Shown one piece after another: positions 7,685-15,517 of a DNA stretch of 38,965 bases (position 1 is the first letter of the stretch; every line of letters starts with the position of its first letter). Source of the stretch: Bradyrhizobium campsiandrae (GTDB lineage: Bacteria; Pseudomonadota; Alphaproteobacteria; Rhizobiales; Xanthobacteraceae); contig NZ_JAANIH010000078.1 in NCBI RefSeq assembly GCF_014529705.1, forward strand, positions 1 to 38,965. Reading direction: 5' to 3'. A program made the position numbers and the translations under genes. The notes under the pieces are model-generated. The model made no database searches. It saw only the letters and a program-made list of their open reading frames with translations, and was not told where the DNA came from.

Positions 7685-7831
7685 TCCTCATGGTGAGGAG
7701 CCGCCACCGGGTCCGCGCAACGCGCGGCCCGATGACGGGCTCCGCGGCGTCTCGCCATGCAGGCCTGGCCGCTACAGCGGGGGCCTCGATCCTTCGAGAC
7801 GCCCGCCTTCGGCGGGCCCTCAGGATGAGGA
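7685..7831. repeat. Bradyrhizobium-type CCTCAT...GATGAGG palindromic repeat
   Basis: The ends 7685-7698 (TCCTCATGGTGAGG) and 7818-7831 (CCTCAGGATGAGGA) are inverted repeats matching at 12 of 14 positions. Inside, GCCCGCC at 7801-7807 and GGCGGGC at 7811-7817 form a perfect 7-bp stem with a TTC loop, and ATCCTTCGAGACG precedes it. This combination is, from memory, a very common intergenic repeat in Bradyrhizobium. It fills the gap between two convergent genes, and its right end contains the last codons and stop of the minus-strand amidotransferase gene, so it may serve as a bidirectional terminator. Confidence 0.8.
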
Positions 7832-8539
7832 GATGGATGTGCGCGCCAGAAACCGTGTGATCGCGCCGCCCACCTTCGCATTGTCCAGCGGCTGCGCCAG
7901 GGAATCCCGCGCCGTCGCAACGACGTCTTTCGGCGCCTTGCCGTCGCGCAGTTCGCAGCAGACTTGCGCAAACGCGACGTCGAACTCTGGATGCGGCTGC
8001 AATGTCAGCGTGGCGCCATTGGCGTAGAGCAGGCCGGCGTGCGGGGTGAATTCCGACGAGAGGATCGTCAGCGCATCGTCAGGCGCTTCGATCACCTGGT
8101 CCTGATGCGAGCAGGCGACAGCGACCGCTTCGCCGCCAATGATGCCGTTCTCCGGCAGCACCTGATAGACGTGCCGTCCGATGCCCCAGCCCTTATCGGA
8201 CTTGCGCACGGTGCCGCCGAGCGCCTGCGCGATCAGCTGATGGCCGAAGCAGATGCCGACCATCGGCGTCTTGTTGGCGTAAGCGGTGCGCACGAACTCC
8301 TCCAGTGGCGGGATCCAGTCAAGCCCGTCATAGACGCCGGCGGCTGCACCGGTGATCAGCACAGCCTCCAGCTTGCCCGGATCGGGCAGTGCGTCGCCAT
8401 TCGGAATGCTGACCACGTCGACCTCGGCGGTCGGGTCCTCGGCGCGCACCATGCGCTCGAACATGTCCGGAAACGAGCCGTGCTGCTCGCGATATTTTGG
8501 CGGGACCTGCCCGGTCTCGATGATGGTGATGCGTGCCAT
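7820..8539 (-). CDS. Class I glutamine amidotransferase-like protein
   Basis: The 239-residue protein has the class I amidotransferase fold: nucleophile elbow VGICFGHQL with Cys97, an alternative-fold helix region (GITGAA-like LITGAAAGVYD), and the catalytic His183-x-Glu185 pair in QPHPEF. Such stand-alone domains resemble the glutaminase part of GMP synthase and the gamma-glutamyl hydrolases PuuD/YfeJ; the substrate is not evident. It is probably co-transcribed with the LysR gene 43 bases upstream. The C-terminal Ser-Ser-Ser and the stop codon are encoded by the end of a palindromic repeat. Confidence 0.85.
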   Translation of the reverse strand: MARITIIETGQVPPKYREQHGSFPDMFERMVRAEDPTAEVDVVSIPNGDALPDPGKLEAVLITGAAAGVYDGLDWIPPLEEFVRTAYANKTPMVGICFGHQLIAQALGGTVRKSDKGWGIGRHVYQVLPENGIIGGEAVAVACSHQDQVIEAPDDALTILSSEFTPHAGLLYANGATLTLQPHPEFDVAFAQVCCELRDGKAPKDVVATARDSLAQPLDNAKVGGAITRFLARTSISSS

Positions 8540-8582
8540 GACTTCTTACCCAGATGTGCCCTCAGGTCAAAGCTTGCGAAGC

Positions 8583-9509
8583 TCAGTTGCTTCCTGCCCC
8601 ATGTTGCTGGTGTGGCGCTGTACGCTCCAGGAGCGCGCTCTCCTTGCGGATGTCGGCGAGAAAGGCTTTTGCCAGACGCGACAGCGGCTCGGCTTCCGAC
8701 CATAGCATATAGGCAACCGCGCGGGTCGTCGGCGTGAACGGCCGAACGGCAAGGCCGTGGCCGCCGTTCTGCCGCGGTGAGAAGGGATCCACCACCGCAG
8801 CGCCGACACCGGCGGCTGCGAGCACGCAGGCCGTATTGCAATAGCGCACCTCGACCGTCGGCTGGAACGGTGCGCCCGCGCGGGCAAAACTGTCGCGAAC
8901 GGCCTCGCCGAGGCGCGTGCCGCGCTCGAGCCCGATGAAGGGTAGGCCGGACAGGTCGGAGGCCGAGATCGCCGGTTTGCCGGCCAGCGGATGCTGCGGC
9001 GGCAGCACGCAGACCATCTCGCCGGTATGCACCACCTCATGCGCGATGCCGGGATGATGCGTCAGCCCGAGGGCGAAGCCGAGCTCGGCGACGCGGCTGA
9101 GCACGCCTTCGATGATGCCCTCATAGCGCCGCACGTCGAAGAATACGCGCGTCTCGGGGCGGCGGCGCAGGAAGCCCGACAGCGCGGAAGGAATGATGCT
9201 GTAGGCGAGCGGAGGCGTCGCCACGATGGCGAGATGTCCGGCGCGGTTCTCGCGCAGATCGCGGACGCGATTCTCGAGCTTGGCGTGCAGCGCGAAGATC
9301 GCCTCGCTCTCCTTGTAGAGCGCCATCGCCTCCGCGGTCGGAAACAGCCGGTTGTTGACACGCTCGAACAGTGCAAAGCCCGCCTGCGCCTCCATCGTCT
9401 TCAGCGCATTGCTGACCGCAGGCTGCGACAGGGCCAGCTCGTCGGCCGCCGCCACCGTGGTGCGATGGCGGATGACGGCACGGAGGATCTCGAGCTGGCG
9501 CAGGTTCAT
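8583..9509 (-). CDS. LysR-type transcriptional regulator (module A)
   Basis: This 308-residue LysR-type regulator starts MNLRQLEILRAVIRHRTTVA. The winged helix-turn-helix spans about residues 3-60 (ELALSQPAVSNALKTMEAQAG), and the effector-binding domain starts near residue 90. The ATG at 9509 matches the family start; the 102 in-frame residues upstream are not LysR-like. It is transcribed divergently from the N-carbamoyl-D-amino-acid-hydrolase-like gene at 9661, the classical arrangement for a LysR regulator and its target. Its effector is likely a substrate or product of that pathway (inference). Confidence 0.92.
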   Translation of the reverse strand: MNLRQLEILRAVIRHRTTVAAADELALSQPAVSNALKTMEAQAGFALFERVNNRLFPTAEAMALYKESEAIFALHAKLENRVRDLRENRAGHLAIVATPPLAYSIIPSALSGFLRRRPETRVFFDVRRYEGIIEGVLSRVAELGFALGLTHHPGIAHEVVHTGEMVCVLPPQHPLAGKPAISASDLSGLPFIGLERGTRLGEAVRDSFARAGAPFQPTVEVRYCNTACVLAAAGVGAAVVDPFSPRQNGGHGLAVRPFTPTTRAVAYMLWSEAEPLSRLAKAFLADIRKESALLERTAPHQQHGAGSN

Positions 9510-9543
9510 ATCACTGCCATTTATACTCTGGACCAAAACATCA

Positions 9544-9559
9544 TAGCACGATGAATTGC
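9544..9559. promoter_or_regulatory. Candidate LysR operator in the divergent 9510-9660 gap
   Basis: AGCA at 9544-9547 and TGCT at 9556-9559 form a short inverted repeat with an 8-base spacer. It lies 34 bases upstream of the LysR start and 101 bases upstream of the hydrolase start. It is only a partial match to the usual T-N11-A pattern. I see no other convincing signal in this 151-base gap apart from the GGAGG site at 9651-9655. Confidence 0.25.
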
Positions 9560-9660
9560 TTTTGCAGCCCGCCTTGCGCCTAATGTTCGCGGATTTGCAT
9601 GCTGGATCAAAGGGTTCACCCGCCCATTGAGGCAGCATTGCGCACAGATTGGAGGCAATC

Positions 9661-10617
9661 TTGGTTCGTGTGCTTCGCGCCGCCGCCGCCCAGATGGGGC
9701 CGACGCAAAAAGCCGATACCCGTGAGCATACGCTGTCGCGGATGCTGGCCATGCTGGAGGAGGCGGCGAGCCGCGGCGCCAGCCTCGTGGTGTTTCCCGA
9801 ACTCGCCTTCACCACCTTCTTCCCGCGCTGGCTGCTGGAGGGCGATGCGCTCGATCGCTATTTCGAGCGCGGCATGCCGAACCCGGCGGTGGCCAAGCTA
9901 TTCGACCGCGCGCGGGCGCTGCGCGTCGGCTTCTACGTCGGCTATGCCGAGCTGACGCCCGAAGGCCGTCGCTACAATTGTGCCATCCTGGTCGATCGTG
10001 ACGGCGAGATCCTCGGCCGTTACCGCAAGGTGCATCTGCCCGGCTCGGTCGAGCCGCGGGCGGGCGCGCGCTACCAGCAGCTTGAGAAGCGCTATTTCGA
10101 GTATGGCGATCTCGGCTTTCCCGCGTTTCGCGCCGGCTCGGCCTGGGCCCATGCGATCATGGGCATGATGATCTGCAATGATCGCCGCTGGCCGGAATCC
10201 TGGCGCGTGCTCGGCCTGCAAGGCGTCGAGCTCGTCTGCATCGGCTACAATTCGGCGGCCTATGATCCCAATGGCGGCACCACCGAAGATGCCTCGCTGC
10301 GAACCTTCCACTCGACGCTGGTGACGCAGGCCAATGCCTACATGAACGCGACCTGGGCGATCTCGGTCGCCAAGGCCGGCGACGAGGACGGCTCCGGCCT
10401 GATCGGCGGCTCCTGCATCGTCGATCCCAATGGCCGCATCGTCGCGCAGGCGGCGACCCTGACCGACGAGGTGATCGTGGCCGATATCGATCTCGATCTC
10501 TGCCGGCAGGGCAAGGACAAGATGTTCAACTTCGCCGCTCACCGGCGGCCCGAGCAATACCGGGTGATCACCGAGCGCGCCGGCGTCATCGAGCCGGCGG
10601 TTCTCGATGCGGACTGA
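9661..10617 (+). CDS. N-carbamoyl-D-amino-acid hydrolase-like nitrilase-superfamily enzyme
   Basis: The 318-residue protein is a carbon-nitrogen hydrolase that closely resembles the N-carbamoyl-D-amino-acid amidohydrolase known from Agrobacterium: FPELAFTTFFPRW, GYAEL, YRKVHLPG, LEKRYFEYGDLGFP, ICNDRRWPESWRV. Starting at TTG 9661, five bases after GGAGG (9651-9655), the catalytic residues are Glu47, Lys123 and Cys172; Glu47 and Cys172 match the numbering I recall for the Agrobacterium enzyme, supporting this start over the TTG at 9649. Expected reaction: N-carbamoyl-D-amino acid to D-amino acid, CO2 and ammonia. A half-amidase acting on opened cyclic imides is an alternative. Confidence 0.85.
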   Translation: MVRVLRAAAAQMGPTQKADTREHTLSRMLAMLEEAASRGASLVVFPELAFTTFFPRWLLEGDALDRYFERGMPNPAVAKLFDRARALRVGFYVGYAELTPEGRRYNCAILVDRDGEILGRYRKVHLPGSVEPRAGARYQQLEKRYFEYGDLGFPAFRAGSAWAHAIMGMMICNDRRWPESWRVLGLQGVELVCIGYNSAAYDPNGGTTEDASLRTFHSTLVTQANAYMNATWAISVAKAGDEDGSGLIGGSCIVDPNGRIVAQAATLTDEVIVADIDLDLCRQGKDKMFNFAAHRRPEQYRVITERAGVIEPAVLDAD

Positions 10618-10620
10618 CTT

Positions 10621-10636
10621 TGGCACGGCGCTGGCA
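10621..10636 (+). promoter_or_regulatory. Near-consensus sigma-54 (RpoN) promoter
   Basis: TGGCACGGCGCTGGCA matches the -24/-12 consensus TGGCACRNNNNTTGCW at every defined position but one (G instead of the first T of TTGC). The GG and GC doublets are separated by the required ten bases. It starts three bases after the hydrolase stop codon and 51 bases before the start of the ABC-transporter gene at 10672, so transcription would begin near 10647 and leave a short leader containing AAGGAG. I could not recognise an NtrC-type enhancer upstream. Confidence 0.6.
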
Positions 10637-10671
10637 AGGATCGTCACGGAAACGTTGGCCAAGGAGCTGAC

Positions 10672-11499
10672 ATGACACGCCTCTCGCTTTCTCTCGGTTT
10701 CGCAGCGCTGGCTGCAATGACGTCAGCGCAAGCGGCCGAGCTCCCGGCCGAGATCAAGCAGGCGGGCGCGCTGAAGCTCACGGTCAACTCCACCTACGCG
10801 CCGATGGAATATCGCGACCCTGCCAGCAACGAGCTGGTCGGGCTCGACATCGATCTTGCGAACGAGCTCGCCAAGCGGCTCGGCGGCCTCAAGATCGTCT
10901 GGAGCGAAACGCCGTTCGCCGAGCTGATCCCCTCGCTCCAGACCAAACGCGCGGATTTCATCATCTCCGGCATCTCCGACCGCGCCTCGCGGCGCGAGAG
11001 CGCTGATTTCGTCGACTACCTCACGACCGGCCCGCAGTTCTTCGTGATGGCGGAGAGCGAGGCCAAGGCCGCGACCGACCTCTGCGGCAAGAAAGTCGGC
11101 ACCACCCGCAGCACCAGCTTTCCGGTCGAGATCGAGAAGTGGAGCAAGCAGAATTGCGAGGCCGCCGGCAAGCCGGCCATTCAATATGTGCCGGGTGAGA
11201 ACTCGATCGATGTTCGCAATCAGCTCAAGCAGGGCCGCATCGACGCCGCCGTGCAGGGTAGCGAAACGCTGCCCTATGCGCAGACGCAGGAGCCCGGCAA
11301 ATATCGCATCGTCGGCGAGGCCTTTGCCAAAGGTTATCAAGGCATCATGTTCCGCAAGGATGATGCGGCGCTACGTGAGGTCGTGACGGAGAAGCTCGCG
11401 GCGATGATCGCCGATGGGTCTTACAAGGCGGTGCTCGACAAATGGGGTCTGGGCGCGAATGCAGTCACCCAGCCCATGCTGAACGCGGCGCCGCAATGA
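10672..11499 (+). CDS. Amino-acid-type ABC transporter, solute-binding protein 1
   Basis: This 275-residue periplasmic binding protein is of family 3 (polar amino acid type). A signal peptide (about residues 1-21, ending SAQA) is followed by ELPAEIKQAG, the ligand-cleft strand STYAPMEYRDP, and GLDIDLANELAKRL. Two cysteines (138, 162) could form a disulfide. The cleft Arg seems present in the SDRASRRES segment (about residue 107). The Asp that normally binds the alpha-amino group (QDE in LAO/HisJ) appears replaced by QGSE at 195-198. An AAGGAG site precedes the ATG. Its stop overlaps the permease start (ATGA), and it has a paralogue at 13130. Confidence 0.92.
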   Translation: MTRLSLSLGFAALAAMTSAQAAELPAEIKQAGALKLTVNSTYAPMEYRDPASNELVGLDIDLANELAKRLGGLKIVWSETPFAELIPSLQTKRADFIISGISDRASRRESADFVDYLTTGPQFFVMAESEAKAATDLCGKKVGTTRSTSFPVEIEKWSKQNCEAAGKPAIQYVPGENSIDVRNQLKQGRIDAAVQGSETLPYAQTQEPGKYRIVGEAFAKGYQGIMFRKDDAALREVVTEKLAAMIADGSYKAVLDKWGLGANAVTQPMLNAAPQ

Positions 11500-12349
11500 G
11501 GCCGGCGCCGGCCCTCGCAGAAGGCTTCCCTGATTTATCGGGGATGCGGATCGCGCGCGAGCCGCACTGGTTCCGCTGGATCAGCGCGGCCCTGATCGTC
11601 CTGGTGCTGGCGGGAATCGCGCGGGCCTTCGCCAATGGCCAGATCGAATGGTCTTATGTCAGCCGCTTCCTCACGGCGAAGGTGATCCTCGAGGGCATCG
11701 TCAACACCATGGTGATGGCGGTGCTGGCGATGGCGCTCGGTATCTTTCTCGGCATCGTCGTCGCGATCATGCGGCTGTCGCCCAATCCGGTGCTGAAGAC
11801 GGTCGCAGCCGGCTACACTTGGCTGTTCCGCGGCACGCCGCTGATCCTGCAGCTCCTGCTGTGGTTCAACCTCGCGCTGGTGTTTCCGACCATCGGCATT
11901 CCCGGCCTGTGGAGCGCGCGCGCCGTCGACATCATGACGCCGTTCCTTGCGGCGCTGCTCGGGCTCGGCATCAACCAGGGCGCCTATACATCCGAGGTCA
12001 TGCGCGCCGGCATGCTGTCGGTCGACGTCGGGCAATATGAGGCCGCGCAGGCAATCGGCATGGGCCGGCTGCGCGCCTTGCGCCGGATCATCCTGCCGCA
12101 GGCGATGCGCGTGGTGATCCCGCCACTCGGCAACGAATTCATCGGCATGGTGAAGGCGACCTCGCTGGCGAGCGTCATCCAGTATCCCGAGGTGCTGCAC
12201 AACGCCGAGAACATCTACTACGCCAATTCCCGCGTGATCGAGCTCCTGATCGTCGCCGGGCTCTGGTATCTCCTTGTGGTCTCGATCCTGACGCCGCTCC
12301 AGATGCTGCTCGAACGCCGTTTCGCACGCGGCACATTGCGGCCCGTGCG

Positions 12350-12353
<4 letters not shown>
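11496..12353 (+). CDS. Amino-acid-type ABC transporter permease
   Basis: The 285-residue permease belongs to the HisM/GlnP type. After a polar N-terminus there is one hydrophobic segment (ISAALIVLVLAGIARAF) and then the four to five membrane helices of the family. The conserved EAA loop reads YEAAQAIGMGRLRALRRIILPQAMRVVIPPLGNEF, where the ATPase docks. It is the only permease gene between the two binding proteins, so it should act as a homodimer. The start at 11496 overlaps the preceding stop; its own stop overlaps the ATPase start. Confidence 0.93.
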
Positions 12354-13114
<761 letters not shown>

Positions 13115-13129
13115 GATGGGGACGTGTTG

Positions 13130-13960
13130 ATGAAGAGAGTCTTGATCGGAGCAGCGCTGTTAGGTGCCATGACCGTGTCGGCCTTAGATGTTCAGGCTTG
13201 GGCGATCGAGCTGCCGCCTGAGATCGCCAAGCGCGGCAGCATCAAGGTGGCGCTGGTGCCGAACTATCCGCCGATGGAGTTCCGCGATCCCGCCACCAAC
13301 GCGCTGTCGGGCTTCGACATCGACCTCGGCGAGGCGCTCGGGCGCAAGCTCGGCGTCAAGATCGAATGGACCGAGACCAGCTTTGCCGAGTTCATGCCGT
13401 CGATCTCGACGGGCCGGGTGGATGCCATCCTGTCCGGCTTCACCGACTATGCGAGCCGGCACGAGATCGCCTCCTTCGTCGATTATCTGCGCAGTGGCCC
13501 GAAATTCTTCGTGCAGCAATCCCGCGCCTCCGAGTTCAAGGACATGGTTGCGCTGTGCGGCAAGAAGGTCGGCGCCAGCCGCCGCACCATGTTTCCGGCA
13601 GAGATCGACAAATGGAGCCAGAAGAATTGCGCCGGCAACCCGGTCCAGTTCGTTGGCACCGACGGCTCGGCCGATGCGCGCACGCAGCTCAGGCAGGGCC
13701 GTATCGACGCCGCGGTGCAGGGCAACGAGACGCTGCCCTATCTGATGGATCTCGAGCCGGGCACCTATGCGCCGGTCGGCGATCCCTTCGCAACGCAGTT
13801 CACAGGAATTGCGCTGCCGGTCAAGGAACAGGCGTTGCAGCAGGCCGTGGTCGAGGCGCTCGATGGGCTGATCGCCGACGGCACTTACAAGACGCTGCTG
13901 GCGAAATGGAAACTGAACGACAACGGAATAGAAAAGGCGACGATCAATGCTGGACAGTAA
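13130..13960 (+). CDS. Amino-acid-type ABC transporter, solute-binding protein 2
   Basis: This 276-residue family 3 binding protein has a signal peptide of about 25 residues ending VQAWA. It is a clear paralogue of the protein at 10672: shared segments include PMEFRDPATN, FDIDL, SFVDYL, LCGKKVGAS, KWSQKNC and QLRQGRIDAAVQGNETLPY. It has the same cysteine pair (143, 167), keeps a cleft Arg (about 110), and also lacks the alpha-ammonium-binding Asp (QGNE at 197-200). The ATG at 13130 follows GGGGA; GTG and TTG codons directly before it are alternatives. It lies 15 bases after the ATPase gene, so one transporter is served by two binding proteins. Confidence 0.92.
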   Translation: MKRVLIGAALLGAMTVSALDVQAWAIELPPEIAKRGSIKVALVPNYPPMEFRDPATNALSGFDIDLGEALGRKLGVKIEWTETSFAEFMPSISTGRVDAILSGFTDYASRHEIASFVDYLRSGPKFFVQQSRASEFKDMVALCGKKVGASRRTMFPAEIDKWSQKNCAGNPVQFVGTDGSADARTQLRQGRIDAAVQGNETLPYLMDLEPGTYAPVGDPFATQFTGIALPVKEQALQQAVVEALDGLIADGTYKTLLAKWKLNDNGIEKATINAGQ

Positions 13961-14831
13961 GGCACTCCAGAGCATTCCGCTCACCCCAGCCAACACCGCG
14001 GATCCCGCGCCGGACTATCCCTGGCCCAAGCCGTACACATCGGCGATGTTCCTGTCGTTCGACGTCGATGCGGAGAGCGCGTGGACCAGCAAGGACGCGG
14101 TGCATGCGCAGCGGCTCATCACGATGAGCTATGGCGGCTATGAAGCCCGCGTCGGCACACCGAAGCTGCTGGAACTGCTCGACCAGCTCGATCTCAAGGC
14201 GACCTTCTTCGTCACGGGCTGGTCGGTCGATGCGCATCCGGCGATGGCGGAATCCATCCTCAAGGCCGGCCACGAGATCGGCCATCACGGTTATCACCAT
14301 CTCTTGCCCGATCCCGATGATCCCTGGATCGAGGAGGAACTGGAGCGCGGCTTCGACGCGCTGAAGCGCCGGCTTGGCGTCAAGCCATCCGGCTATCGGG
14401 CGCCCTATGGCGAGTTCACCGAGGAGCTGCGCGTGGCGCTGGTGCGCCACGGCATCGTCTATACCTCCTCGTTCCGTGACGATGTCAGGCCGTACCGTCA
14501 TCGCCTCGCCGACGGCAAGCCCGGCACGATCGAGCTGCCGGTGACGGCGAGCTATGACGACTGGATGCACGGCCTCTCCGCGCGCTTCAGCCCGCGCTCG
14601 ATCTTTCCCAAGGAGCACGTGCTCTCGATCTGGAAGGACGAGCTGGATGAGGTTCGCGACTGGGGCGCGATGGTGACGACGGTGCTGCATCCGCAATGCA
14701 GCGGCCGCCCCATGCGGCTGCGCCTGCTGCGCGAGTTTCTCACCTATGCGAAATCCTGCCCGGATGTCTGGATCACCACCGGCGAGAAGATTGCGGAAAA
14801 CTTCCTGCGCCACGAGGCCGCCAACCGTTGA
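13947..14831 (+). CDS. Cytoplasmic NodB-fold hydrolase (PuuE/HpPgdA-like; possible cyclic imidase)
   Basis: The 294-residue protein has the NodB/polysaccharide-deacetylase fold: FLSFDVDAES (Asp39, Asp41), TFFVTGWSVDAHP, the metal motif GHEIGHHGYHH (His109-118) and GYRAPYGEFTEE. It has no signal peptide or membrane anchor, so cell-wall deacetylation is unlikely. The family group that includes PuuE allantoinase, HpPgdA and cyclic imide hydrolases acts on small amide rings as well as sugars. Neighbouring N-carbamoyl-hydrolase-like and hydantoin-racemase-like genes make ring opening of a hydantoin or cyclic imide a good hypothesis. The ATG overlaps the end of the preceding gene by 14 bases. Confidence 0.82.
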   Translation: MLDSKALQSIPLTPANTADPAPDYPWPKPYTSAMFLSFDVDAESAWTSKDAVHAQRLITMSYGGYEARVGTPKLLELLDQLDLKATFFVTGWSVDAHPAMAESILKAGHEIGHHGYHHLLPDPDDPWIEEELERGFDALKRRLGVKPSGYRAPYGEFTEELRVALVRHGIVYTSSFRDDVRPYRHRLADGKPGTIELPVTASYDDWMHGLSARFSPRSIFPKEHVLSIWKDELDEVRDWGAMVTTVLHPQCSGRPMRLRLLREFLTYAKSCPDVWITTGEKIAENFLRHEAANR

Positions 14832-14839
14832 GAAGTGCC

Positions 14840-15496
14840 ATGACCGGTCGCCGCATCCTCGTCATCAACCCCAACTCCTCGGCGTCGGTGACGGCGGCGA
14901 TCGACGAAGCGGTCGCGCCGTTGCGGATGTCAAGCGGGCCTGAGATCGAGGTGGTCGGCCTTGCCGAGGGGCCGCCGAGCATCAGCTCGCAACGTGATTC
15001 CGACAGCGTGGTGATGCCGCTGGTGGGGCGCGTCACGCGTGACGATGCGGATGCATTCGTGCTGGCCTGCTTCAGCGATCCTGGCCTGCATGCGGTGCGT
15101 GAGGCGGCAGGTACGCGGCCGGTGCTGGGCATCGCCGAATGCGGCATCTTTCGTGCGCTGATGCTGGGTGAGCGCTTCGGCATCATCGCGCTGTCGCCAT
15201 CGAGCATCCGCCGCCAGCAGCGCATGGCGCGGGTGATGGGCGTCGACGGCCGCTATGCCGGAAGCTGGTCGGTCGGTGCCAGCGCGGCGGAGACCGCCAG
15301 CGCGGATATTCGCGGGCGTTTGATCGAAGCCGGCCGCGCGCTGGTCACGCAGTGCCGCGCCGATGTCGTGGTGATGGGCTGTGCGGGGATGGCCTCGCAC
15401 CGCGCGGCGATTGCCGATGCAATCGGTGTCCCCGTGGTCGAGCCGGCGCAACAGGCGGTCGCGGTCGCGATCGGCGCAGTCTTGTTGAACACCTGA
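14840..15496 (+). CDS. Asp/Glu/hydantoin racemase family protein
   Basis: The 218-residue protein is of the cofactor-independent Asp/Glu/hydantoin racemase family, which uses two cysteines as acid and base. Both are present: Cys77 in LACFSDPG and Cys181 in VVMGCAGM, nearly the positions I recall for bacterial hydantoin racemases (76 and 181). The N-terminus RILVINPNSSASVT is typical. Expected role: interconversion of enantiomers of a 5-substituted hydantoin or related compound, feeding a stereospecific hydrolase. It starts eight bases after the preceding stop, inside the same operon. Confidence 0.85.
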   Translation: MTGRRILVINPNSSASVTAAIDEAVAPLRMSSGPEIEVVGLAEGPPSISSQRDSDSVVMPLVGRVTRDDADAFVLACFSDPGLHAVREAAGTRPVLGIAECGIFRALMLGERFGIIALSPSSIRRQQRMARVMGVDGRYAGSWSVGASAAETASADIRGRLIEAGRALVTQCRADVVVMGCAGMASHRAAIADAIGVPVVEPAQQAVAVAIGAVLLNT

Positions 15497-15517
15497 AATC
15501 CTTTGGAACTTCCTGGA

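Noticed and set aside
9510..9815. Upstream extension of the module A LysR gene
   Set aside because: The helix-turn-helix starts directly after the ATG at 9509; the added residues would run into the divergent hydrolase gene.
10621..10671. Reading the sigma-54 element as part of a longer hydrolase gene
   Set aside because: The hydrolase frame stops at 10617, before the element.
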